From Akkermansia muciniphila (GTDB lineage Bacteria > Verrucomicrobiota > Verrucomicrobiia > Verrucomicrobiales > V1-33): DNA of 64,000 nucleotides. The stretch lies in NCBI GenBank assembly GCA_945900785.1, contig CAMDJM010000002.1, forward strand, positions 1 to 64,000. The letters run 5' to 3'. Under the pieces are notes generated by a model. That model was not told the DNA's origin. It ran no database searches and saw only the letters and a program-made list of their open reading frames with translations. Positions 16,866 through 24,867 of the stretch are shown piece by piece; the first letter of the stretch is position 1; every line of letters begins with the position of its first letter. The translations under genes were made by a program, and so were the position numbers.

Positions 16866-18758
16866 TCAGGGGCTTTTGGTGAGTTCAAAGGTATCGAAGA
16901 GACGGCCTTCCAGGTCATAGGCTTTAAACTGGATCGTGCGGTCGTGGATCGTGGCGAAGCAGTAATGATGTCCCCGCTGCACATGGATGCTGAACCAGGC
17001 GCGCTGGGGTGCCGCTGATTCCAGACCACCCCCGCCCCCGCCACTGACAATGTAGCGCACCCCTTTCTGCTGGTTGATGGACAGATTCAGAATCGGCCAG
17101 GTGCGCTCATAACTGTGGATGTGCCCGGCAAAGGCTACATCGACCCCGTATTTTTCGTAAAGCGGCACCAGGTGCCGGGCATTCCGGTCCCCCTGGGTGA
17201 AGGGTTCCTTGAGGCTTCCCTTGTGGTTATCCCCATAGTCATCCTCATCGGAACTGAAGCAGGGATGGTGATGCGCGGCAAACTTCCAGACCGCGGTGGA
17301 CGCGGCGAGAGCCTTTTCCATGCGTAGATACTGCTCACTGCCAGGATCGCAGGGTTTGTTGGAGTCGAACATGAAGAATTCCGCATTTCCGCAGGTGAAG
17401 GTATAGCAATATTCCGGTTCCGGCAGGTGGAAGTAGTCGTAGTAGAAGTGCGAATTCTTTTCGTGGTTCCCGATGACAGGGAAAACCGGGACGTGGGCGA
17501 AAAGTCTGGCACAGGGGTCCATCAGGTCAAACACCCATTGATGTTTGGCATAACCATCATCCACCACGTCCCCGACGTGCAGCATGAAGTTGGGCCGCAG
17601 AGCAAAAATGCTCTCGGCGCATTTGCGGGTCACATCCGGGTTGCGCTGGGTATCCCCGAGGATGCCAAAAGCCCATGCATCGGAGGTTCCAGGCAGCGTT
17701 TGGAAACTGCCGATACCGCTGCGGGCCGCATTCCCCGTGCCATCGAGACAGGTCACCCGGTAGAAGTAACGGGTGTGCGGCTTCAATTGACTCAGGGAAA
17801 CCGTGCTCAGCGCCGCCGGTGTGGTCGTCCGGGCCTGTCCGGTGAGGGGCTGGAACTCGGCATACTCCACCGACATCACTGAGGGCCGGTTGGTCTCCGC
17901 CATCACCGTCATCGCGGTGCTGGAGGCGGCCTGCAGGTAGGGTTTCACCACAAATTGCAAATCCTGATTCACCGTGGCCGGCATCGCCAGCAGGCCGGCA
18001 CTGCCTTCGGTGGCTTCCGCAATTTCAGCTTCCGTGAGAGCCCGGGCATAGGTTTTCAGACCGATCAGGGCTCCGTCCATGGGCAGGATTTTCCGGTCAG
18101 GATCACCTGCCCCGATGGTAAAGGGACTGGATTCGGGATACACGATATTCCCAGCGGGGGCTTTGGGCTCCAGATCCGCATCCAGACGTCCATTCAGATA
18201 GAGCTTTGCGGTGCTGCCGTCGTAGGTGGCCACGACATAATACCATGGCCCTGGCTTGATACCGCTGATCCCGGAAATGGAAGTGGTGACCGGCCCGGCA
18301 GCCCCGCCATCGGTGCTCACGCTGAAGTGGAAATGGTTCCCTCCGCTGGTGATGCGCCAGCCGGTCCCGGCCCGTCCCTTTTTTGGCTGGAATCCACAAA
18401 TGCCCGAAGCCTTTTCCGTTTCGTTGAGGCGCAGCCAAACGGCCGTGGAGAACTCCCGGACCGGTGGTGCTGTTTTCGGCTGGTTTGGATCCTGCAGCAC
18501 CTCCAGCCAGTCCGTCACCCCGTTGAACACCATCGCCTGGGCAGGGCCGATGCTTTGGACCACCGGCCAGCCCACCACTCTGGCTTTGCAGGAATGGGTC
18601 ACATCCGGCCATTCCCCGGCTTCCACTGGATGGTTGCCGGCGGCGAAGTGCATGAGGAGGCGGTCCTCTATTTTGTCAGGATGAGCCGCTGCAGGAACGA
18701 TGGCAGCAGCTCCCAGCAGGAGAGCTTTCAGTAAAGAAACAGGAAATGAGGCACGCAT
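16866..18758 (-). CDS. LamG-domain, purple-acid-phosphatase-like metallophosphoesterase
   Basis: A 630-residue exported protein. Signal peptide about 1-25 (MRASFPVSLLKALLLGAAAI). Residues about 50-255 form a LamG/concanavalin-like domain (FSTAVWLRLNE, WYYVVATYDGSTAKLYLNG, LIGLKTYARALTEAEIAE). About 265-360 is a fibronectin-like purple acid phosphatase N-domain (LQAASSTAMTVMAETN, HTRYFYRVTCLDG). About 365-600 is the phosphoesterase with GDTQRNPD, HVGDVVDDG, GNHEKN, AAHHHP and FAGHIHSYER, which supply the two-metal site. It probably releases phosphate from esters in the periplasm or at the surface; LamG may bind glycans. The start at 18758 is chosen for the signal peptide. Divergent from the cytochrome-propeller gene. 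Confidence 0.88.
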   Translation of the reverse strand: MRASFPVSLLKALLLGAAAIVPAAAHPDKIEDRLLMHFAAGNHPVEAGEWPDVTHSCKARVVGWPVVQSIGPAQAMVFNGVTDWLEVLQDPNQPKTAPPVREFSTAVWLRLNETEKASGICGFQPKKGRAGTGWRITSGGNHFHFSVSTDGGAAGPVTTSISGISGIKPGPWYYVVATYDGSTAKLYLNGRLDADLEPKAPAGNIVYPESSPFTIGAGDPDRKILPMDGALIGLKTYARALTEAEIAEATEGSAGLLAMPATVNQDLQFVVKPYLQAASSTAMTVMAETNRPSVMSVEYAEFQPLTGQARTTTPAALSTVSLSQLKPHTRYFYRVTCLDGTGNAARSGIGSFQTLPGTSDAWAFGILGDTQRNPDVTRKCAESIFALRPNFMLHVGDVVDDGYAKHQWVFDLMDPCARLFAHVPVFPVIGNHEKNSHFYYDYFHLPEPEYCYTFTCGNAEFFMFDSNKPCDPGSEQYLRMEKALAASTAVWKFAAHHHPCFSSDEDDYGDNHKGSLKEPFTQGDRNARHLVPLYEKYGVDVAFAGHIHSYERTWPILNLSINQQKGVRYIVSGGGGGGLESAAPQRAWFSIHVQRGHHYCFATIHDRTIQFKAYDLEGRLFDTFELTKSP

Positions 18759-18963
18759 GGATTTTGCACGTTCTATCCACGCTTCCAATGGAATGCACCA
18801 TGTGCTTTTCGTGACATCCCTGGAACACAATGCCGGGCCATGCTGGCTTTCTTCTGTTTTAAGTTCCTTTGGCAGCCCGGAGGGAAGCAAGGGAGGGACT
18901 TTTGGGGCATCTTCGGGCTGGCGGATGGCCCGATTCCAGCGCACCACGTTGCATCATCACTCC

Positions 18964-21153
18964 ATGAAATTGACCTCCTTCCGCCGCTGCTGTCCCGTGT
19001 TGCCTGTTTTGTTGACTTGGCCCGCGCTGGTGCGGGCCGGGGGCGAATGGAATCCGGATACCACCTTCCCTGCCCTGCCCCCAGCGGAGAGCATCAAAAC
19101 CATTGAGGTGCCGAAAGGTTATCATCTCGAATGTGTGGCCAGCGAACCCATGGTGGAGGAGCCCTCCATGATCGCCTTCGATGGCAACGGGGCGCTCTAC
19201 GCCTGCGAATGGCGCACCTACATGCAGGACGAACATGCCACCGGCCAGTTGGATCCGGTGAGCCGGGTGGTGAAGCTGACGGATACGGATGGCGATGGAA
19301 AAATGGACCAGCGCACCGTGTTTATCGATAACGTCATCCTGCCCCGGGCGGTGCTTCCGATGCACGACCGGGTGCTGGTGAATTTCACGGAGTCCGAAAC
19401 CATCTGGGCTTACTTCGACGATAACAAGGATGGGGTCTCGGACCGCCGTGAGGTGGCCTGGCAGGGTGCCGATGATCATGGGAATATCGAGCACCAGCAG
19501 AGCGGCCTGCTGTGGAATCTGGACAACACGATCTGCACCAACGACCGGCGCCTGAGCTGGAATGGGGGCAAACTGCACGCCATGCCGCACAGTGTGGGCC
19601 GGGTGAGCCAGTGGGGCCTGGCCCGCGATGACGATGGCCGGCTCATCTGCTCCTGGGGCGGCGGGGCAAATCCCGCCCACTCCTTCCAGCTTCCGGCGGG
19701 CTATCCGATCCTGCATATCCGCGAGCATGAGGAAGGCTACTTCCGCCCCTGGGGAATCTGTCCGGTGTGGGATTTCAGCGATGGCGGCTATGACGTGGCC
19801 CGCCAGGCCCAGCTCACCAGCTTCTCCGCCACCTGCGGGCAAAGTGTGGTGCGCAGCCCGCTCTTTCCGGAATGGTATGGCAACTCCCTCGGCTGCGAAC
19901 CGGTGGGCCGGCTCATCCGCATGACATCCTACACCTGGCAGGATGGCAAGGGCACCGCCCACAACGCTTTTCCCGGCAGCGAATTCATCCGCGCCAAAGA
20001 CGCCTACTTCCGCCCGGTCTGGACGGAGAGCGGCCCGGATGGAGCGCTTTATATTGCCGATCTCTACCGCGGCATCATCCAAGAAAAGGAATGGTTCCCC
20101 ACCGAAGTCACCCCGGAGCTGCAGGCGCATTTTGTGGAAGACTACCGCAAGAACAAACTGAGCCTCTGGGTCGAACGCTACGAGCGGATCAAACGCTGGG
20201 GCATGATCAAAGTGCACCGCCATGGCCGCATCTACCGCCTGCTCCCCGACAACAAGCCCGCCGGCCAGATGCCCCGGATGCTCGACGAAACGCCAGGGCA
20301 ACTGGTGGCGCACCTGGCCCATCCGAATGGCTGGTGGCGGGATACCGCGCAGATGCTGATCGTTTCCCGGGGAGACCTGTCCGCCGTGCCCGCCCTCACC
20401 GGAATGACAGCCCATCCTGACCCCAATGCCCGCATCCATTCCCTCTGGGCCCTGCGTGGCCTGGATGCCCTGAAAAAGGAAACCGTCCTGGCCGCCTTCA
20501 AGGACAAGCAGCCCCGGGTGCGCCGCGCCGCCGTGCAATTGGCGGAGCCATGGCTCACGCAAAAGGACCCTGCCACCGCAGAAGCGGTGAAGGCCCTGGC
20601 CGCCGATCCCGATGCCCAGGTCGCCACCCAGGTGTTTCTCGCCTGGCGCGCCGCTGGACAGCCCGGGGAATTCACCCCCGGCACCCGCCCCCTCCCGCTG
20701 GTGGCTGCGGTGCAGGATCATGACCAAAAAGAGGCGCTTCAAAGCAAGCTGAGCGACCCCGCCCGCCGGGGCCGGGTGGTTTACGAGAACCTGTGCATGT
20801 CCTGCCATGGCATGGATGGCATGGGGCTCCAGACCGCCGATTCCCTCCTCGCCCCGGCCCTGGCCAAATCCGCCTGGCTGGCCAATAACGGAAACCTCGG
20901 CGTGCTCGCCCGCATCCTCCTGAAAGGCCAGACCGGCCCCATCGACGGCGTCACCTACGGCGCCGGCCTCATGCCGCCGCTGGAGCACACCCATACCGAC
21001 CAGCAAATCGCCGATGTCCTGACCTACGCCGGGGAGCGCTGGCACAGCTGGAACCGCCCCGCCACCAGCGCCGAAGTCACCGCCATCCGCCAGTCCCTCA
21101 CCACCCGCCACGCCCCCTGGACACATGAGGAACTGAAAGCGCTCAAGCCCTGA
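18964..21153 (+). CDS. PVC-type beta-propeller dehydrogenase with HEAT repeats and C-terminal cytochrome c
   Basis: A 729-residue exported protein. Signal peptide about 1-23. Residues about 40-430 are the PVC propeller (GYHLECVASEPMVEEPSMIA, LTDTDGDGKMDQRTVF, GPDGALYIADLYRG). About 440-590 is HEAT-like helical repeat. About 595-690 is a monohaem cytochrome c domain, haem motif C611-M-S-C614-H615 and an axial Met candidate in GLMPPLEH. Members are thought to be periplasmic dehydrogenases, but substrates are largely unknown. It has the same propeller as the 7.5-10.8 kb protein but keeps the haem domain. A 205-base gap separates it from the divergent phosphoesterase and probably carries both promoters; no site is clear. 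The left edge of the cassette island starts 64 bases after its stop. Confidence 0.9.
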   Translation: MKLTSFRRCCPVLPVLLTWPALVRAGGEWNPDTTFPALPPAESIKTIEVPKGYHLECVASEPMVEEPSMIAFDGNGALYACEWRTYMQDEHATGQLDPVSRVVKLTDTDGDGKMDQRTVFIDNVILPRAVLPMHDRVLVNFTESETIWAYFDDNKDGVSDRREVAWQGADDHGNIEHQQSGLLWNLDNTICTNDRRLSWNGGKLHAMPHSVGRVSQWGLARDDDGRLICSWGGGANPAHSFQLPAGYPILHIREHEEGYFRPWGICPVWDFSDGGYDVARQAQLTSFSATCGQSVVRSPLFPEWYGNSLGCEPVGRLIRMTSYTWQDGKGTAHNAFPGSEFIRAKDAYFRPVWTESGPDGALYIADLYRGIIQEKEWFPTEVTPELQAHFVEDYRKNKLSLWVERYERIKRWGMIKVHRHGRIYRLLPDNKPAGQMPRMLDETPGQLVAHLAHPNGWWRDTAQMLIVSRGDLSAVPALTGMTAHPDPNARIHSLWALRGLDALKKETVLAAFKDKQPRVRRAAVQLAEPWLTQKDPATAEAVKALAADPDAQVATQVFLAWRAAGQPGEFTPGTRPLPLVAAVQDHDQKEALQSKLSDPARRGRVVYENLCMSCHGMDGMGLQTADSLLAPALAKSAWLANNGNLGVLARILLKGQTGPIDGVTYGAGLMPPLEHTHTDQQIADVLTYAGERWHSWNRPATSAEVTAIRQSLTTRHAPWTHEELKALKP

Positions 21154-21242
21154 CCGCCATGAGCCCGCGAAGCCACCGGCGACTTTTTCAAGATGAAAGC
21201 AAAGGGGATACTAGACTGTTAGGCGACTCTGCCCTACGCATC

Positions 21243-21800
21243 ATGACAACCATCATTCATTCGGAGCGTCTGGATTTGGTTCCTCTCACTCCCGCGTTCC
21301 TGCGGGCGATGCTGGAGCACGATCCCGCCACAGCCGGAGCGATACTCCAGGTAAGTCTCCCGGACGGCTTGCTTGATTCCACAGATGTTATCGCTTGGTG
21401 GCTCAAGCTGCTGGAAGCCGATCCGGCATACCAGCCTTGGTCCGCACGGGCAATGGTTCTCCGTGAACGCCGCGCGATGATCGGCCACATCGGATTTCAC
21501 ACTGCACCTGACGCGGAGTGTTTGCGCCCTTATGCTCCGGGAGGTGTGGAATTTGGGTTTACAGTGTATCCACCCTTTCTCCGCCAGGGTTACGCTCGCG
21601 AAGCGTCGATGGCGCTGATGCATTGGGCGCATCAGGTTCACGACGTGACGAGGTTTGTGCTCTCCATCCGGCCGGATAATATAGCCTCACAAACGCTCGC
21701 CGCAGGACTCGGCTTCGTGCGCATCGGCTCGCACATCGACGATGTGGATGGCCTCGAAGACATTCTTGTGCATAACTTTCACAATGATAACGTCTCCTAA
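21243..21800 (+). CDS. GNAT family N-acetyltransferase (cassette 1)
   Basis: A 185-residue protein of the RimJ/RimL-like GNAT type: N-terminal TERL-like HSERLDLVPLTP, strand IGHIGFHTAPD, then EFGFTVYPPFLRQGYAREAS (acetyl-CoA binding R/Q-x-x-G-x-A/G as RQGYA) and the closing RPDNIASQTLAAGLGFVRIG. It transfers acetyl from acetyl-CoA to an amine; the substrate (small molecule, antibiotic or protein N-terminus) cannot be told. The ATG at 21243 lies 18 bases after a GTTAGGC heptamer, typical of a cassette gene. Acetyltransferases are frequent cassette cargo. Composition is less GC-rich than the preceding gene. Confidence 0.88.
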   Translation: MTTIIHSERLDLVPLTPAFLRAMLEHDPATAGAILQVSLPDGLLDSTDVIAWWLKLLEADPAYQPWSARAMVLRERRAMIGHIGFHTAPDAECLRPYAPGGVEFGFTVYPPFLRQGYAREASMALMHWAHQVHDVTRFVLSIRPDNIASQTLAAGLGFVRIGSHIDDVDGLEDILVHNFHNDNVS

Positions 21801-21922
21801 CAAACCTCGCCAGAGCAACCCCTGCCAGCCGTCCAGTTTCCGTGTTTTCCCGTAGCTACGACACCAACCCCGTGATCGACAAACGCCCTCGCTGGCAGGG
21901 TTGCCTGCGCTCATGGTTCGCC
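21795..21922 (+). repeat. attC-like palindrome 1
   Basis: Left end TCCTAAC (21795-21801) overlaps the GNAT stop. Stem arms GCAACCCCTGCCAGC (21815-21829) and GCTGGCAGGGTTGC (21891-21904) pair with one extra base, and outer AACC/GGTT segments also pair. The right end is GTTCGCC (21916-21922). The length of about 128 bp and the TAACAAAC start recall long VCR-type attC sites. The end heptamers deviate from RYYYAAC/GTTRRRY. Confidence 0.5.
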
Positions 21923-21930
21923 CGCAACCA

Positions 21931-22311
21931 ATGTCCGCGCACACTAAATCCAGATCATTCGGGACATTTCACGGTTATCCAGTCTTGGGTAGCGGTAAGA
22001 TCGGGTCCACCGGCCAAGTTGCCATCGTGAAGAGCGCCATCCGTGATTTACATTCCGCCGGGCAGCATTGGCAAGGAGCTATTGCTGCATTTTTCGATCC
22101 TCGTCACGGTGTCCGCCTCCAGACCCAACTGGGCACTCTCGATCTTCTCATTTGCTAAGAATGTTCTCAGACGATGATTTTTCGAGGTGAAACACGCGAG
22201 GGCGACATCTACTTTGCTTCGTCTGACGGCAGACCTCGCCCTTCCCCCGAATCTCTGAACAGGCTCTTATTCTCTCGACACATCAAGCTGCCAGAACCAC
22301 CCAAACCGTGA
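21931..22311 (+). pseudogene. Nonsense-interrupted small CxxC protein gene (cassette 2)
   Basis: The frame from ATG 21931 encodes 75 residues (MSAHTKSRSFGTFHGYPVLG ... AIAAFFDPRHGVRLQTQLGT, DLLIC) to TAA at 22156-22158. It then continues in the same frame with ECSQTMIFRGETREGDIYFA and ends KLPEPPKP at TGA 22309-22311. With the TAA read as Tyr or Phe, the junction becomes IC(Y/F)ECSQ, a CxxC-type motif preceded by F-x-P-R-H-G, which I associate with a small family of bacterial hypothetical proteins. The 50 residues after the stop are clearly protein-like. It is a single-base nonsense mutation, a sequencing error, or a truncated but still functional 75-residue product. Two in-frame upstream starts (21901, 21913) are less likely. 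Confidence 0.65.
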
Positions 22312-22320
22312 CGATGCACC

Positions 22321-22419
22321 GCGAACGACAAGAAGGCGAATGACCACATCCAACGGCGGGCAACGTCCTTCTTTGAATTCGGGCTTCCATCCCCGCCGTG
22401 GATGGCCTACACGTTCAGT
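22321..22419 (+). repeat. attC-like palindrome 2
   Basis: Outer GAAC (22323-22326) pairs with GTTC (22413-22416). Inner stem CATCCAACGGCGGG (22347-22360) pairs with CCCCGCCGTGGATG (22391-22404) with one extra base on the left arm. The right end GTTCAGT is followed six bases later by the ATG of the next gene. One-sided extra bases are a feature of attC folds. End heptamers are degenerate. Confidence 0.5.
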
Positions 22420-22424
22420 AAGAA

Positions 22425-22898
22425 ATGAAATCGCAGAAGCTAATCACCGGGGTCATTGGCATGACAATAGGCGTTGTTCTTTTTGGCGTTTGGATAAGCC
22501 AGAGGATCGGACCTGTCCGATATGAGTATATCCTACCGAACGATTACATCGGAACAATAACCGTCATCTACCATCCTAAAGGCCCTGGTGCGGTTTCCAT
22601 GAACTATTTCGGCAAGACGACTTTTAAGATGGAAGTCCCCGATTCTGGAATCGTTGTGACGCCCGACTTTGATCGACTCTGCTACTGGACGAACGATGAA
22701 GTTTGGCGGTATAGAGATGGCCGTGTGATCAAGAAGTGGCCGAATATCCTTTCTTCGGGCTTCACGTTTGTTGGAAGCTCCGCAGGGATTAGGGTTGGCG
22801 GCATTGACAAGAGCGATCCGTTTTTTAAGTGGGCTGAGTGGGATCCCAGGTCGGCATATTGGAAGCTCACATCCACCAAATACGAAGTGCAGAAATAA
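22425..22898 (+). CDS. Membrane-anchored DUF6843-like protein (cassette 3)
   Basis: A 157-residue protein with an N-terminal membrane anchor or signal (about residues 7-25, ITGVIGMTIGVVLFGVW). The segment YILPNDYIGTITVIYHPKGP followed by KMEVPDSGIVVTP resembles the beta-rich core of DUF6843-type proteins (Y-x-I-P-x-x-Y-x-G ... I-P-x-S-G). The C-terminal half is Trp/Tyr-rich without known motifs. Function unknown. It lies between two attC-like palindromes, starts six bases after the previous one, and has its own codon style, so it is a probable cassette gene without its own promoter. Confidence 0.7.
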   Translation: MKSQKLITGVIGMTIGVVLFGVWISQRIGPVRYEYILPNDYIGTITVIYHPKGPGAVSMNYFGKTTFKMEVPDSGIVVTPDFDRLCYWTNDEVWRYRDGRVIKKWPNILSSGFTFVGSSAGIRVGGIDKSDPFFKWAEWDPRSAYWKLTSTKYEVQK

Positions 22899-22922
22899 AA
22901 AATGAACCGAATAAGGCGTTTT

Positions 22923-23028
22923 TACTAACATCTTACCCGATGCGAGTTCAATCCGAATGACCATTCAACCATCAAACCAGAGTCGAAGCCTCGCCCCCGG
23001 TCAGGCGAAGGAGGACTCGAAGTTAGGC
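22923..23028 (+). repeat. attC-like palindrome 3 (best match)
   Basis: The left end TACTAAC (22923-22929) pairs with the consensus right end GTTAGGC (23022-23028). The inner stem GAGTTCAATCCGAATGACC (22944-22962) pairs imperfectly with 22999-23018 (GGTCAGGCGAAGGAGGACTC), GAGT with ACTC and TGACC with GGTCA. Length 106 bp, inside the 57-141 bp range reported for attC. Confidence 0.6.
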
Positions 23029-23060
23029 TACTTAGCCGCGCTTTCTCCGAGGCAACGATT

Positions 23061-23930
23061 ATGAAGCGAAGCATCGCGACCGTAGCAGCCGCATTCGTCG
23101 TGGCACTGGCAATCGGTGTCATCGCCGTAGCGATCAACGATTGGTTTGGCAGCAGCGACTTAGTTCCCTTTGCTGTTTACTGCGTCCCATTTGCCCTCCT
23201 CGCCGCGCCGGCTACAGCTATCGCATTCAGGCTCACTACACGATTGCCGGTCTGGCTCGCGACCGCATTTGCTTTCATTGCGGGACTTCTGTTCGGTTGG
23301 CTCGGCACCTACGCTGTTGCGCTTTTCCTTGGGCCTTGGTTCGGGACCATGAGCGTTCCCATGCTGCAGGTGTGGTGCATCGCTGCTGCCTTTGTCTTTT
23401 CGGCTGACGTTCTTCTGAGACGCGCTCTGTCCTCACGCGGCGTAGCTGTGGGGCTGATCGTGCTCGCCTTACTTAGCGTGTTCGCGTCAGCCGGGTTTAG
23501 ACCGGCTCTCTCGCTCTCTTCCGGCAATCAGCATCTGACGGTATTTTATTTTCGGCATCACCCGGGCGACGGCGAACTCAACATTTCGGACCCCGACAAG
23601 GTTCTCGATCCGGCTGACATCGCCATACTCAAGCAAACTGGCCTGCGCGGCACGCTTGAGAGTCGCGGCATCTCCGCCAGCAACTCGACCAAATGGCCGC
23701 GAGCCAAAGCACTCATTATCTTTACTCCGCCACTCACGACAGGGGCTTCGTTGCCACAGCCCAAGCACTGCACGATTGCCTACCTGCAGGAGGGTAGCAG
23801 CTTCCGACGGGTTCCCGCCGACGCTCCAACCTTTTTACGGCAGATGCACATTCAGCACAAGTCCGGCGGTTGGGATTTCACTGTCGAGCATTCTTCTGGC
23901 GCCCGGAGCGGCGGTTCCCTAAGCCCATGA
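23061..23930 (+). CDS. Integral membrane hypothetical protein (cassette 4)
   Basis: A 289-residue protein with four to five hydrophobic segments in the first 165 residues (for example IATVAAAFVVALAIGVIAVA, LPVWLATAFAFIAGLLFGW, VGLIVLALLSVFASAG), then a soluble C-terminal domain of about 120 residues with TVFYFRHHPGDGELNISDPD and LKQTGLRGTLESRG. I do not recognise a family. It follows a consensus GTTAGGC by 32 bases and is followed by the last attC-like site. Like the other cassette genes it shows no strong promoter or Shine-Dalgarno sequence of its own. Confidence 0.72.
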   Translation: MKRSIATVAAAFVVALAIGVIAVAINDWFGSSDLVPFAVYCVPFALLAAPATAIAFRLTTRLPVWLATAFAFIAGLLFGWLGTYAVALFLGPWFGTMSVPMLQVWCIAAAFVFSADVLLRRALSSRGVAVGLIVLALLSVFASAGFRPALSLSSGNQHLTVFYFRHHPGDGELNISDPDKVLDPADIAILKQTGLRGTLESRGISASNSTKWPRAKALIIFTPPLTTGASLPQPKHCTIAYLQEGSSFRRVPADAPTFLRQMHIQHKSGGWDFTVEHSSGARSGGSLSP

Positions 23931-23934
23931 CAAC

Positions 23935-23992
23935 GCCTAATAATGACCATGGTCATCATCGGGCGCAGCCCCGGTGATAACGGTTGTTGAAC
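23935..23992 (+). repeat. attC-like palindrome 4 (short)
   Basis: GCCTAAT (23935-23941) to GTTGAAC (23986-23992), 58 bp. Inside is a perfect palindrome TGACCATGGTCA and an ATCATCGGG / CCCGGTGAT stem. The right heptamer fits GTTRRRY; the left differs from RYYYAAC at one base. It marks the right end of the island. Confidence 0.45.
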
Positions 23993-24522
23993 GATTCGCG
24001 GTTGGCCTTTGGGCATGGTCCGGTTCAGGAACGGTTTGTGGCCGGGGCGTCAGTGGGTAAAGCTTCGGGGTGCTTCTCCTCACTTAAATCCGGTTTTTGC
24101 TTCCTTCGGGTCAGGCTGGACGGGCGGGCGGGGACTTTGACCGCCATTGTGACTCCGGGAGCGGGCTCTGCTGCTGCCTGGAAGCAAGGGCTGGGCCTGG
24201 ACTTCCGGGGCGATAACGCAAAATCCGCCGCTTCCGGGCATGATCCGCCAGGGCTGGGCCTGACGGATTTTGATGGCGTCAGGACCGGCTGGGCGGAAAT
24301 TAGATTTGCCGGTGACGGCTTCATGCGGGGATGGCGGTGGCGCAGCAGTTTACCGGCAGCAGTAGCGGCGGCGTGGGCCGGGCGCGGGGGCGCAGGGCGT
24401 GGAAAAAGGTCATGGGGTGACCGCAGCAGGGACAGAGGATTTCTGCCTTGTCTGGGAAAAACAGCACCAAGTCGCCCGCCCGCAGAAGCTGGCGCACCCG
24501 GAACGGGGTAATGGCAAGTGCC

Positions 24523-24683
24523 GGGGAGAACAGCCGTCCCGGCTGTCCCGCCCGGCATCCTGCCGGGTGCCGGAGCCTTGGAAACTCAATGCACCGGTCC
24601 ATGTATCCTTGCAGTGGATTCCTACCATAGCACCGGCACCGGGTGGGACACCCGGCGGGACAGGCGGGACGCCTGTTCTCCCC
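24523..24683. repeat. REPIN-like fold-back element with GGAG feet
   Basis: Arms 24523-24573 and 24633-24683 (51 bp each) pair at about 43 of 51 positions. Each outer end is GGAG plus a small palindrome: ACAGCC-GTCCC-GGCTGT on the left and the complement ACAGGC-GGGAC-GCCTGT on the right. A second palindrome CCCGGCA-TCC-TGCCGGG follows on the left. Two inverted REPs with GGAG feet fit a REPIN of a different family from the GTAG element at 7.3 kb. Several mismatches between the arms are compensatory within each hairpin, as expected for selected REP structures. Confidence 0.75.
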
Positions 24684-24728
24684 TCCTCATGCCGCCGCAC
24701 GCGGGTGAACCGGCAGGGCAATCAATGG

Positions 24729-24750
24729 GGAGCACACGCGCCCCGCGTGT
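24729..24750. repeat. Solo GGAG-footed REP-like hairpin
   Basis: GGAG (24729-24732), one base, then ACACGCG (24734-24740), CCC, and CGCGTGT (24744-24750). It has the same foot as the adjacent fold-back, 46 bases away, but a different stem. It is probably a single REP copy. Confidence 0.6.
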
Positions 24751-24867
24751 CGTCTTTCGCGCCGCGCGGAAGCCTTGTCACCTCTCCGCGAAGCGGCTAA
24801 CCAACCAGCGGCGGATCGGGTCGGGATGAGCCAAACCGGCGCGGGTGCATCGCCTCCAGTTCCCGGC

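Larger units (their letters stand above)
21218..23992 (+). mobile_element. Candidate integron gene-cassette array lacking an integrase
   Basis: Four genes on one strand (21243, 21931, 22425, 23061), each starting 10-40 bases after a core-site-like heptamer and each followed by an imperfect palindrome with an AAC-type left end and a GTT-type right end. The left boundary is GTTAGGC at 21218-21224; GTTAGGC recurs at 23022-23028, and GTTGAAC (a perfect GTTRRRY) closes the array at 23986-23992. Base composition is lower in GC and codon use differs from the flanks. This is the layout of gene cassettes with attC sites. No integrase gene lies in the window, so this would be a stand-alone attC cluster. 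The sites were found by eye only. Confidence 0.6.
23993..24867. other. Non-coding gap with repeat and possible gene scrap
   Basis: No convincing complete gene in 875 bases. On the minus strand about 24370-24510 reads VRQLLRAGDLVLFFPDKAEI then CPCCGHPMTFFHALRPR, which looks like the end of a protein with a Cys-x2-Cys zinc ribbon, possibly a transposase tail, but it has no proper start and its extensions are low-complexity. The right half is occupied by REP-type repeats. It separates the cassette island from the AsmA-like gene. Confidence 0.6.

Noticed and set aside
18859..21126. A 755-codon minus-strand frame opposite the cytochrome-propeller gene
   Set aside because: Same shadow effect; His/Gly-rich translation and no recognisable domain.
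24025..24558. A 177-codon minus-strand frame in the repeat region
   Set aside because: Pro/Ala/Arg low-complexity sequence running through REP-type repeats, with no motif and no ribosome-binding site.
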